In this document: positions 12,887-24,080 of the stretch, one piece after another
Position numbering within the stretch: position 1 is the stretch's first letter
Layout: each line of letters begins with the position of its first letter
Position numbers and translations under genes: made by a program
Notes under the pieces: model-generated
The model's input: the letters and a program-made list of their open reading frames with translations, nothing else
Databases searched by the model: none
Told to the model about the DNA's origin: nothing
Assembly: GCA_013350335.1 (NCBI GenBank)
Contig: CM023539.1
Coordinates: forward strand, 46,672,631-46,736,630
From: Chimonanthus salicifolius
Taxonomy: Eukaryota; Streptophyta; Magnoliopsida; Laurales; Calycanthaceae
Direction: 5' to 3'
Length of the DNA stretch: 64,000 bases

Positions 12887-13482
12887 GTGCAAATTTATTA
12901 GACTTGTTTTCCATTTTTTTTAAATTCAAGCTAAATAAATCAATTTTTTATTTTTTATTTTTGAAACGCTTTGTTACTGGTCGGTTCACCATTTTTATGA
13001 CTGTTTTTCTTAGAAGGTTTTTTAAAAAACCGACCAGTACGGCGGTACCATGCCGGGCACGGTTGAACTCCGGTTCAACTGTGGGCCGAGCTGGTTTTGA
13101 AACGATGGTCCCTGTTTTAAAGTAAGGTTGTCCCTCTTCTTCTCTGCATTGGGTACATTGCTACAATTATAGTAAGAAAAAATTCAGGTTTTGACGAAGT
13201 GTAGGATTCTTATTTAAGAATTCAAATCTCGTCACCAAACACAACGTGGAGAACTAAATTCCTGAGTACAATTAATATTCAACATTTCTGCTGAAATTTT
13301 GGTAAAGTCTTCCTTAAAAGTTGAACATTTGAGAAATTTATTCCCTATATTTGACTTCATAATCACCTCTCAGACCATATCAACGATATTTACTAAAGGA
13401 AATGACCTCAAAAACACTAGGTACTCCATTCAAACACATTGGAGTCACATATTAACCCAAATAACTTATTACATTCCATGAA

Positions 13483-14453
13483 TACTTTTTGGGTCGAGTC
13501 TCAAGTCCTATTTATGGGTCGGGTCGTTACAAATAGTATCAGAATTGAATTCAGCACTCGGACTGTATGGACTTACTACTAAGGCCGTCTCGACACAATT
13601 TGAGGCCTAAGGCAAAAATTCTAAAGGAGGTCTTCTTGGTATTTAACATATTATTATAAGTAATATTAAATTAAAATTTTAATTATATATAATAAAAAGA
13701 ATTTATCTAAAACCTATTTTTCTTACTTTTTTAGATGCAAAATTACTAATTGAAATTTTGTATTCAAGTTTTACTTAAAATATTATTTTCAATTGATAAT
13801 ATGATTTCTTGAACCATTTTCATTTACCTTTAATGTAAGGAGTAGGAGTATTTAATGTAATGACTTAAATCGTTGAGTGGTGAGAAAATTAAAAATTAAA
13901 CAACATTTATTATAAATTAAAGTTCATTCACCATATAAAATTAAATATGAAAATTCAAAAATAAATTATTTCATTAAATATAAGAATACAAATATATAAT
14001 TAAAGTTTAGTTTTCAAGCGAGTGTTGGATTTATTTGTTTACTTGCCTTATCTTTCAGCTGGCCCTACTTACTACCTTCCACTGGATGCATTGAGTCGAA
14101 CCGGAGACTGGCTCTGAGCTTAGGGGAGTGGATTGTGAGACCCTGACCTAGCCCAAACGGCTGAGTCCATGAGGGCTGGCCCAAAGGAGTGAAAGTGGGA
14201 ATGGGAGTGGGAGTGTGTTTGTTGGCTTGAGGGTGGAAAATAAGGTCATACATAGGAAGTTGAGGAGTTTGAGTGGGGGTTTATAAGTCGCCTTGCCTTG
14301 CTCTTCCAACAAGATGCATTTTGGGCCCAGACTTGGGCCGGGTCAGATCTAAAACCGTGTGGGACTCGAGTGTGTGTGCTCGTCTGGACCTAAAGCGGAC
14401 AATATCTTGCTGGGTTGAGCCTCAAGCCCTATTTATGAGTACGGGCTGTTACA
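13483..14453 (+). mobile_element. TRIM-type LTR retrotransposon remnant
   Basis: A 3' LTR of 320 bases runs 14,134-14,453 (TGTGAGACCC ... GGCTGTTACA). It is preceded by a polypurine tract (TTAGGGGAGTGGAT). Only the last 45 or so bases of the 5' LTR remain (13,483-13,531, ending GGTCGTTACA). They are followed by TAGTATCAGAATT, a degenerate form of the initiator-methionine tRNA primer-binding site TGGTATCAGAGC. After removing the nested MITE the internal domain is only about 115 bases, with no gag or pol, which defines a TRIM element. The 5' LTR is truncated. Confidence 0.75.
13580..14067. mobile_element. hAT-like MITE nested in the TRIM
   Basis: Left end TAAGGCCGTCTCG, right end CAGCTGGCCCTA, flanked by the exact 8-base duplication CTTACTAC (13,572-13,579 and 14,068-14,075). 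Eight-base duplications and TAGGGCC-like ends are typical of hAT transposons. The interior is AT-rich and non-coding. Confidence 0.75.
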
Positions 14454-14929
14454 GGCCCATAAAACATAATAAACGCCCACATCCCGGGCCAGGGAAAGAA
14501 AGAGCAGACAGACTCAGAACAGGGCCAAGCCAAAGCCTGCATGGCCCAGTTAGAGCACAACATTAGAGAAGACTGAGATGTCGAATTAGAAAAAAAGAAG
14601 AAAAAAAACCCTTAGTTTGACTATCATAATAATAAGCTTGATTCAATCAAATAATATCACATGGTGACGCCTAAGCCTAAGCCTAAACATCTCGGGTGGG
14701 CTGGTGGGCAGAAGAGAGACTAAAATATTATTATTACTATTATATATAACAAGATTTCTTTAACAATTTTCATGAGAATAGTCAATGGTGTCACTTGAAT
14801 CTATAGATGGGTGAGTTTGAAAGACATTAGGTTGTAAATAGACATAGTTTCTATAAAATTTTACATTTATCTAATGGTGGAAATTCATCAGATTAAATTA
14901 ATGGACTTTAAAAGTCACATTAGTATCAA

Positions 14930-16563
14930 ATTGAGTACGAGTGTAATTCATATACAGTAAATGAGTGTGAGGGGAGATTGGATTCATTACTTGACCCCAA
15001 GGCACAGGTTCTCTTGAAATAATTATTAGTGGTACAATACATAAAGTGCTTGTTAGAGATGGAGAGTTTGTAACAAGAGCATATGAGTAGTTGAGTGTGG
15101 AGATGATGCGGACATCAAATCAGACAAGAGCTCGATGAAGACAAGCCAGCCCAATTAGATGAAATTGATGCTCGAGTTAGAGGGAAGAGAGGCCCTCAGG
15201 CACAATCTAGTGGACCCACTCACCCCATAATTAAAGGATTTAAAGGCCATTTAACCCTTGAGGGTGGGCTTGACAGTCAAGAACCCGCGTGAGATGCGGG
15301 ACTGTCTTCGGTTCAAGTCACTCTCAACACAAAAGGGCCACTCTCCTTAGTGTTATCCAGTGTAGTGTGGATTGAGAGGTTTTCACATGCCCAAACGATT
15401 AACAGAAGAGGCCTGGACACCAAGGGTCGAAATCTCGGTATCGGCGATACCTTGTTATCGGCCGATATTTTTCTCTCATATTTTCTTTTAAAAAAAACCC
15501 ACGAATATTGGTCATATGTATCATATCGGCTGATACGATATGTATCTGCTGGTATCTCGACTCCTATTGGACACCTTGGTTTTTAAAAAAAAAAATTAAA
15601 GCCCATTTGAAAAGTTATGGGCTTGGACCAATTTGAAACGCCCAATGAAGGAAAGCACCCCTTGTTCGGTGCTAGTGAATTAGGACAGATGAGAGGGGTT
15701 ATCTTCTCTTAAATTCAGCCTTTAATCAAGGAATTATGGCAAGAAACCTCTGCAAATTAACAAGAAAATCAGCAGGGACGTGAATCGTCATCTGGGCAAA
15801 GTTAGGCTTAGATTTAGGACTCCCCTTTTGGGCAAGGACCCAAGTTAGTGGCTGACATCAAGGGACAACCTGAAATCGGCAACAAAAGGATGGAAACTGC
15901 TGCATACAGCAGGATTTGATTTTTCCCTTATTTTCATCTTATTTTTAATTGGATTATTAAAGCCTATAAATTCAACTTTTAACCGTACTTGTAAAAAAAA
16001 TTGATTTTTATTTGAAGTTTATTAAAAGTCTGAGGGCTTTTTGAGTTTCTCCTGGGTGCGTGAGTTTACTTGAATTTCTTTTAGATTTAATTTGCTGGTG
16101 TGTTTGAATTAAATTTAATTTTAGTATTAATCATTTTGCATAGTGAATATTATTGTTCATGTCGTGCACCAATTAAATTTTAATTCCACAATTTGAGTTA
16201 ATTCATTAGAAGAAGGTTCTTTGAGATTCAGATTAGAATTCAAGCGGGTTGAATTTTATTGTATTTAATTCAATTACTTAAATGCATTAAAAAATTTCAT
16301 TCAAACTCTCAATCGGAGAGATTTGAGAGAGGGTTATGACTTTAATTCGACTTAAAACTTTGAGACAAAATTCCATCATATAAAAAAAAAAAAAAAAAAA
16401 ATATTTGCATATGAATAGTTTAGTGTGGAGATTAATTTGAAGTACATTAAAATCACACTTCGAGAGGAGATTTGACTCGAAGTTGCTTTGAATTAGCTAA
16501 TCTTCAACTCAAAGTTTGTCACAGAATTACTTTGTACAATCCTTTGTCTAGATCCCAGAATAG
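14930..16563. repeat. Block R, copy 3 (start of segmental duplicate 2)
   Basis: Third copy of the block at 1-1,261 and 1,262-2,467, with the same order of phrases from CAAATTGAGTACGAGTG to CCTTTGTCTAGATCCCAGAATAGG. It contains the TATCGG MITE at 15,418-15,582, absent from the other copies, so that MITE inserted after the block had duplicated. Confidence 0.75.
15418..15582. mobile_element. MITE with TATCGG-rich inverted ends
   Basis: Left CAAGGGTCGAAATCTCGG, right reading GATACCAG/CCAAGGTG on the opposite strand, with internal TATCGGCCGATA and ATCGGCTGATACG. Same family as the ends of the 1.2 kb element at 58,652-59,855 and the fragment near 28,632. Confidence 0.55.
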
Positions 16564-16832
16564 GAGCTAAAAGATTAGAAGGAGCTGCCAATTTAAAAAA
16601 AAAAAATCCATGTCTAAAATTAAAATATCAATTGACATCTAAATTATCAGCCTATATTTATTACTTCTTCAGCTTCTGATATAATAAATTAGATATATTA
16701 CCAAAAATATGGTATTTCAGTTTTATTGAATCAAGAAAAGAAAAGATGACTTGTCGTTCATTTGATACTTTCTTATGCCACAAGAAAAGAAGAAGACGAC
16801 AACGACGACATTACAACCGAGAGTAGAGTTAT

Positions 16833-17369
16833 CTAAGCAAGAAGAAAATTAATAATGGTCTGAACAATCTCAAAAAGATGAAGCATGTTATTGTTTGGGC
16901 GTTCCAGTGGACGTAACGGTATCATCTTTCCTTTGAAGGCGTCTTGGCAACGTTTAACATCTGTGGACGACCATTGAATGAGCACTCTCGTCAACGTGTA
17001 TGATTTTGATTCAAAATGAATCTTGGCAATCCTGATTTTATCCATTGCATGAATATATTGTTTAGAACATTCATTATATGGATCCTTCTCTGTGCTCGAA
17101 ATGGTTTTGTTCCACGCGGAGATGAAGGTCACTGTGTCCTTGGCGTATAAGAGTGCCAAGTCGAGCGCAGTGTTGCCGGAACCGTGGAGATCTGCAGTAG
17201 AAGACCGATTATCGTTCTTAAATACGCCGAGACACAGAGCAGGGTCACTGGTACGATTACAGACTTCTACTAGTGTGGGTTGTCGATCTGGAACCACTTT
17301 ACAAGAGGAAGGATGAAGGAAGAAGAGAAAAAGTAGGGGGGCAAAAGCCATGCAACCAAGGGATGCCAT
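16833..17369 (-). CDS. PMEI / invertase-inhibitor-like secreted protein, copy B
   Basis: A 178-residue paralog of copy A. Signal peptide at about residues 1-22 (MASLGCMAFAPLLFLF), then the four-cysteine pattern: VCNRTSDPALC, YNECSKQY and VKRCQDAF. The family inhibits cell-wall pectin methylesterases or acid invertases in the apoplast. The open frame extends 31 codons further upstream (to 17,462) with two more ATGs, but the extension has no match in copy A and would bury the signal peptide, so I choose the ATG at 17,369. Against copy A the N-terminus is nearly identical while the mature domain has diverged, so the two proteins may bind different partners. Copy A has a longer stretch of phenylalanines in its signal peptide. 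Confidence 0.8.
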   Translation of the reverse strand: MASLGCMAFAPLLFLFFLHPSSCKVVPDRQPTLVEVCNRTSDPALCLGVFKNDNRSSTADLHGSGNTALDLALLYAKDTVTFISAWNKTISSTEKDPYNECSKQYIHAMDKIRIAKIHFESKSYTLTRVLIQWSSTDVKRCQDAFKGKMIPLRPLERPNNNMLHLFEIVQTIINFLLA

Positions 17370-17664
17370 TGCCAATAGATAGGATGCTTTCCTCCTATCC
17401 ATTGCCAATTTATAGACAATTGATCCTCTCCCTCTCTCTGCTAGAATTAGAAATGTCAACATTTATGGTGGATTCCCTACTTTTCTCCTGTAGATTGGCA
17501 GTTACATAATTCTTTATGTACAGTTTTCCCTTGCTTGTCGCTTATTATTCATTGCATTTTATTCTTTTCCATTTTCATTTGATTGTACTTTTACTCATAA
17601 AGACAAAGGGGGTTTATCTTGTTCTTCCATCACTTGGAGGAAGACACCAAGAACTGTGTCCTAA

Positions 17665-18135
17665 TTTAACAAGAAACCTCACTAATTGGGATTTGGCTTT
17701 ATAATATAAATCTAAAACGACGTTAACCCAGATCATCTTTCCTTAATTTTCACTTTCCTTTAAAGAATCTAAAATAAGTTGGGTCTACATATATTAGTCA
17801 ATAAAAGCCATATCGCTCCCTGAAAAGAATATTGATACTTTTACAAATTATTTCAAATGTAGATAGTATATTAGCCAATATCTGATAAAGCGTATATCAG
17901 GTAAAAAAAAATTCTAATATATATTGGATATCATCCGCAAACTTGTTTCCGAAGACCCGAATAATGAAATAATTAGTTATTAGATTAGTCAAAATCAAAA
18001 GTCAATCCCCTTTATATATTTAATAATTTAATTTAAAATTATACTCCCTTACTTGTCTTATATGAAAGTCATATTCCACCAATCCTCCATCGTAAATTAG
18101 AGGTACATTGTACAAACAAATAGAAAACTACAATT
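17665..18135. repeat. Shared upstream region of PMEI copy B
   Basis: Counterpart of 3,380-3,795. Contains TTTATAATATAAATC and the same TTTCCTTAATTTTCACTTTCC stretch. The match ends where fold-back element FB-B begins. Confidence 0.65.
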
Positions 18136-18146
18136 TACTTAATCTA

Positions 18147-19262
18147 GGCTAGCCATATACACATCCGATTTTTCTGCCTCTATACACTCATTTCATGGTG
18201 CGGATGGCTAATTACTATTTTGCCCCCACGTTTCCATCGTTCGAACGAATTTCCAGTTCATTTCGGCATTCGTTCGACGAATGGACGCATACTCCCTCCA
18301 ATTTTGATTCGTTCGAACGAATCCCCATATAAATTTAATTCGTTCGAATGAATCGGGTTAACAGTAATGCGTGTTACTGTTCACTCAATTCATTCGAACA
18401 AACAGATAGAATGAATTGAGTGAAAAATAACGCGCGTACTGTTCACTCAATTCATTCCAATGAATCACTGATTCATTCCGAATGAATTGATTTTCTTTAA
18501 AATTTTAAAGTTATTTTTTAAACACTGTGTATTTTTAAAATTTCTCAAATTAAATATCCGGACTAATTACGATAATATGATAAAAATACTTTAAGACTTT
18601 AAGGTCTTTTGACACTCCTAAATATTTAAAGCATAATATTTTACAAATAAGAGTATCCCTATGGTGTGCGGAGCACACATTTAAGAGTGTCAAAAGACCT
18701 TAAAGTCTTAAAGTATTTTTATCAGGTTATCGTAATTAGTCCGGATATTTAATTTGAGAAATTTTGAAAATACACAGTACTTAAAAAATAACTTTAAAGT
18801 TTTAAAAGAGATTTTATTATTTAATATACTATGCACATTATTTTTTAAGCATTGTGTATTTTTAAAATTTCTTAAGTTAAATATCCAAACTAATTACGAT
18901 AACCTGATAAAAATACTTTAAGACTTTAAGGTCTTTTGACACTCCTAAATATTTAAAACACAGTATTTTACAAATAAGGGTATCCCTAATCTGTGCCGAA
19001 AACACATTTAGGAGTGTCAAAAGACTTTAAAGTCTTAAAGTATTTTTATCAGATTATCGTAATTAATCCGGATATTTAATTTGAGAAATTTTAAAAATAC
19101 ACAGTGCTTAAAAAATAATGTGCATAGTGTATTAAATAATAAAATCTCCTTTAAAACTTTAAAGTTATTTTTTAAGCAGTGTGTATTTCTAAAATTTCTC
19201 AAATTGAATATTTGGACTAATTACGATAACCTGATAAAAATACTTTAAGACTTTAAAGTTAG
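18147..19262. mobile_element. Fold-back element FB-B, right end lost
   Basis: Starts GGCTAGCCATATACACATCC, followed by the family phrase ATTACTATTTTGCCCCC and TTCGTTCGAACGAAT repeats. Then come two complete palindromic monomers (about 18,510-18,790 and 18,840-19,110) and half of a third. The right terminal segment is missing; sequence switches to the segmental duplicate at about 19,262. Confidence 0.7.
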
Positions 19263-19369
19263 TTTTGAATAAATGAAACAAATAATTTTAGAGGTGTTTT
19301 TATTTAAAAAAAAACATTAAGTATGTCTTTTTTTTTCAATTGTCTTTGTTTAACTGGTGAAAATATAAA

Positions 19370-20088
19370 TTATAGTGTGTCTATAATCACTTATAATTTT
19401 ATGATTATAAAACCTTTGTGGCCGAGTCATCCAATTGTGTCTTTATTTTGATAGGAACCATTAGACTCATTCCCATTAAACTCAAACCGACAGATTTCTC
19501 CTTCTCTTATCTTTCTCTTCCCTGCTCTGATTTATCTTCTCCTCTTTCCATGCATCCAAGTCCCTGTTTTGATGCACTGAAAGTACTTCTGTGGAAAGTA
19601 GGCATTTTCTAAATTTAACAATTAAAAATGACTACTTTAACAAAATTAATAGTCATTTAGGATTGGCATTGAAGTCTTTATCTAATAGAAGGGAAGAAGT
19701 ATTGGAAGCAATCAATAATCTTCCCTCAAGAGACAATTTTGTTTTATCACAATATCACCAACAGGCTTGCATCACGGGTTTGGTCAATCTCATCTAATTA
19801 TGATTTTGATTTTATGCCATTTTAAGTGAAGGGGCTTTTAATAATAAAGAAAATAGTGAGCATCTTAACCTTCTTGTCATTTTATTAAGAGAATAGGATA
19901 ATGATTACCCTACCACAAGAATTTGGATTCTTATTTTTCTCAGGTCCTATTTGATTAGCCAATTAGGGAAAAAAATAAAAGAGAGAGTAAAAGCATTTCG
20001 GCAATTTAAAAGCAAGAGAAAGTAAGTACATTGCAAGTACAGTACCCACCAACCCAAAGTGAGGTGATCACACAAAGCTATAAATATA
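19370..20088. repeat. Segmental duplicate, distal part of copy 2
   Basis: Matches 7,750-9,270 with about 790 bases fewer. No coding potential; open frames here are short and not shared with copy 1. Confidence 0.65.
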
Positions 20089-21005
20089 GGGAGCCCATAA
20101 AGACACTCAGAATTTCTGCTCCCAATACATCTGACTTCCAAAATTTTGATGGAAAATATCATTTTGTCCCTTCCACTTCCTCTTCCACCGAAGCCAGCCG
20201 AAGGAAATGTTCCTTCAGATGAACAAAGGAACGACCGAGTAAAGGAAAAAAACCAGTGGGCCCCATCGTTGATCGAAATCCATGGTCTTCATTTGCTGTA
20301 GATAGGTGGGCCAGAGGCGATCATGGTGGTGTCGATCCTAGGGTCAGAAGTGCAGGATCCACTTGGATCTAAGAAGGAAAGCCAAATCATGGATTTTCTG
20401 ATGCCCCAAACAACAGTCGAAGAAACTGGCCAGAGGAGGGTCCCACCATACTCTGATCAGATATCTGATGGCACAGATGCTTAGACCATCAAAAAGCGGA
20501 ATGGGTATGGTGGGACCCGCGGGAAGAAACCTTCTCCATCACCTGATCTTCAGCCTTAGATCAGGTGATGGAGAAGGTTTCTGCCTGCTGGGTCCCACCA
20601 TACCCTATTCTCTTTTTTTATGGTCTATCCATCTGTGCCATCAGACCTCTGATCTGAGTATGGTGGGACCCTCTTCTGGCCAGTTTCTTCAATTGTTCTT
20701 TTGGGCGTCCGAAACCCAATTTTGTGGTTTTTTTTTAGATCTGAATCTATCCTTCACTTCTCCACCTAAGATTGACACCACCATGATCGCCCCTAGCCCA
20801 CCTATCTATGACTAAGGAAGATCATGGGTTTCAATCAACGGTGGGGCCCACCAATTTTTTTCCTTATTCGGTCAATTGTTTGTTCGTCCGAAGGAACGAC
20901 AGCTTAGGTGGAAAAAGGAAGTGGAAGGGCAAAACGGTCATTTCATCCAGAATTTTGGAATCGGATGTATTGGGATAGAATTTTCGGGTGTCTATATGTG
21001 CTCCC
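20089..21005. mobile_element. 917-bp palindromic fold-back element
   Basis: Two arms of about 455 bases meet near 20,550 (CCTGATCTTCAG / TAGATCAGG). Ends are GGGAGCCCATAAAGACAC and GTGTCTATATGTGCTCCC. The subterminal phrase ATCATTTTGTCCC matches the other fold-back elements, but the body is unrelated to their palindromic monomers. It is GC-richer than its surroundings. The 115-codon open frame at 20,468-20,815 is an artefact of the palindrome. No target-site duplication is readable. Confidence 0.85.
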
Positions 21006-22282
21006 AAGTCCCAATCACAATCCTTCTTGTTATATAAAGTATTTAAATACTTTATATAATTAAATAGTTATTCAATGCACTATGCATTTAAAATCACTTG
21101 AAATTCTGAAAATCTCTCTCTGTGGCAACCAATCTGTGCACATATATTTCTTGCAATAATAAGAACACTTCCTACTTGCTTACCTTTTATTCAAATTTTA
21201 ATGATAATGGCTTACCATAAAAAAGTGTAACAATTGGCTTTTTTTTTCTACCATCCATTCAAATTAATTTTAAATATAAAGTAAGAGAAAGGTGATCAAT
21301 TATTAGTGAAAAAAATGCTATCCTTGCCAGCTAAATATTAGGAGATATATTGTTTATAGCTTACTGTTTACCTCATAACTCAACGATATGTAAATGTCTT
21401 TTACCAAAAGTTTTCAAGAGAAGTGTGGATCCATATGATCCTTCATCCTGCAAACTTTCTTTGAAAATTCAGATAGACAAAACAAATTGTAATCTTTGAA
21501 TTGAGAGAACATTAAATGGTTTATCTACATCCTAAGAAGTAATCAGCTAAATGAAGACAATTTTGAATGAGAATATTTTGTTGAGATCAGTAAAAGAATA
21601 CCTTGTTTTTAGGGATAAAATGAATGAGCATTCAAAACAGAGATATCAAATGGTTTATTTAGGAAAGTGCATGTACTTAACTAAATAATGAAATTGTTGA
21701 CATGTGCTCATGCTCCTTGAATTGCAAAGATTCCATTGTTTCCATCAACCATTTAATTAGATATCTATTTACCCACAAAATGTTAAGATACCAAAGCATT
21801 GACTATTCTATTCAAGCCAAAACATGAAACCAGTGCATTAAAGAAAAATGCAAATATAAAACTACTTATTTTTTAAACTTAAACATTTTTTTAACTTATT
21901 TTCTTCATTATGTTGACCTAGTTCACACCTGGGACTCGGGCACACGTGGGAAACCCACCATCCTACTGAAATTTCAGTAGAATCTCCTCTAAAAGAGATT
22001 TCTGGAGCATATTCCTCGACCAGAGTTCAATCTGGATTCATTATTCCATCTCATCTTTCATCACAATCGCATTCTAAATTATTTTCTACTCAATCAGTAC
22101 CCATTCCACATGCCAATATTTTCATAACATGAAGGGTTCGAGTGTCTCGACCATCTTACTACAGTCCATTAAGCATTGCACGTGAATAATTCTATGGGTG
22201 TGAATATAACATGATTATGATACATAAGTGTGTGTCCAATGCTAATGCTAGATATTTCTCACTGGGGCCCAACCAACTAGCA
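21006..22282. other. Non-coding, no gene seen
   Basis: The first 100 bases still resemble 9,345-9,420 of duplicate 1 (TCAATGCACTAT). Beyond that I find no open frame, repeat or element boundary that I can support. Confidence 0.4.
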
Positions 22283-23306
22283 GGGCCGAATTTATAGACA
22301 CCACGATTTTCTTTCTCTACACTCGATTTAAATTTTTTTTTTCCAAGTGAAATTACCATTATACCCCTGTATTTTTACTCATCCGAACGAACTGCCAATT
22401 CATTTGGCATTTGTTCGAATGTATGAAGTCATCCGAATGAATGAACGAATGGCAGAATATCCGTTCGAATAAACCGATGCCACAGTAATGTATATGAATT
22501 ATTTAAATAATAAATTCTCCTTTAAAATTATTTTTTAAGCACTATGTATTTTTAAAATTTCTCAAATTGAATATTTGGACTAATTACGATAACCTGATAA
22601 AAATACTTTAAGACTTTAAGGTCTTTTGGCACTCCCAAATACTTAAAACACAGTATTTTACAAATAAGGGTATCTCTCGGTTGTGCCAAAAATACATTTG
22701 GTAGTGTCAAAAGACCTTGAAATCTTAAAGTATTTTTATCAGATTATCATAATTGGTCCGGATATTCAATTTGAAATTTTTTTGAAATACACAATGCTTG
22801 ATATTTTATTATTTAACTAATGCACTAAGCATTACTGTAGCATTTGCAATATACACACTTATTTTTTAAGCACTGTGTATTTTTAAAATTTCTCAAATTG
22901 AATATTCATACTAATTACGATAATCTGATAAAAATATTTTAAGATTTCAAGGTCTTTTGACACTCCCAAATGTATTTTCGGCACAGTCGAAAGATATCCT
23001 TATTTATAAAATACTGTGTTTTAAGCATTTGGAAGTATCAAAAGACCTTGAAGTCTTAAAGTATTTTTATCAGATTATCGTAATTAGTCGGGATATTCAA
23101 TTTGAGAAATTTTGAAAATATACAGTGCTAAAAAATAACTTTAAAATTTTAAAGGAGATTTTATTATTTAAATAATACACTATGCATTAGCATCGGTTCA
23201 TTCAAACGAATGTTCTGCCCATTAGTTCATTTGTTCCGACGACTTCATTCATTCGAACAAATGCTGAATGAACTGGCAGTTCGTTTGAATGAGTAAAAAT
23301 GTGGGG
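22283..23306. mobile_element. Fold-back element FB-C, right end merged into a microsatellite
   Basis: Left end GGGCCGAATTTATAGACACC, then AATTACCATTATACCCC, then TTCGAATG-type repeats and two palindromic monomers (22,532-22,800 and 22,860-23,135). The right arm reads back through GGCAGTTCG and GTGGGGTATAAT and is cut there by the AT repeat; the outer 60 or so bases are missing. Confidence 0.7.
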
Positions 23307-23330
23307 TATAATATATATATATATATATAT

Positions 23331-23362
<32 letters not shown>

Positions 23363-23365
23363 TTG
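23307..23365. repeat. (AT)n followed by (TTTA)n microsatellite
   Basis: About 12 AT units run into seven or more ATTT units. Followed by AGGGCATCTCCAATTCACC, also seen beside the tract at 9,914-9,954. Confidence 0.9.
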
Positions 23366-23499
23366 TAGAAGGGCATCTCCAATTCACCACAACTTATAAT
23401 ATTTTTCAGTATTTTTGAGACATTTGTTAAAAAAAAAAAATCAATTGAGGGACTCCTTTTGTACTCGGATAGCATAAGAGTCCTTTCCAAAATTGGCAT

Positions 23500-24080
23500 T
23501 GTAATTTAATATGTATGAATACTACGATAGCGCCGATGGAATGAAATTGAGAGAAAAGATGTCTCTTTGTCATGGTACAGAGCCGGTGATCTACTCCAAA
23601 TCTATGTGCTGTTCTTTGCGTCTTATTCTGCTACTATTAAATAAGGCGTCCTATACCTATAATTCCTTCGCCTCTGTATCACTCAAGTTGGAACAATAGC
23701 TAATGCATACCCTATATTAGTAACATCATCTAATTCAATAACATCATTAGCCGTTTCACCACCTCGTAAAGATCCAAACCCAGGTACAGATGCTGAGCAA
23801 GCAGTTGGGGCAGAGCCAAGGACTGGGACAAAGGAAGGGGAGGCGGTAAAGGCAAGAGCAGGAGCGCAACTACCACCAGCATCCGCAGTTGATCCAGAGC
23901 CTGTTAACGGGCGGGGTTTCACCATATCCCAAGCAGACTTCTTACAGCGGGCTTTCTCTCCATCTCTGCTGCCGTCTCTCGTCCTTGCTGCAGCAACTTC
24001 CCTTCTTCCCGACGTCGGCTGCTCATCTAGTAGCAGTTCCGTGTCTCTGACACTATTCTTCTCAGGTCGGGACACTCAAT
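23500..24080. other. GC-richer block with long open frames on both strands
   Basis: Composition is clearly richer in G and C than the surroundings. On the plus strand a frame stays open from about 23,663 to a TAG at 24,080, about 138 codons without an ATG. On the minus strand another is open from 24,075 to 23,683. I recognise neither product. It ends about 80 bases before the receptor-kinase pseudogene. It could be an organelle-derived insertion, a captured exon, or the old promoter and leader of that gene. Confidence 0.35.

Noticed and set aside
17370..17462. 31-codon upstream extension of PMEI copy B
   Set aside because: Not conserved in copy A and would put the signal peptide inside the protein.
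20468..20815. 115-codon open frame
   Set aside because: Lies wholly in the 917-bp palindrome, spans its centre and has no domain; symmetry explains the open frame.
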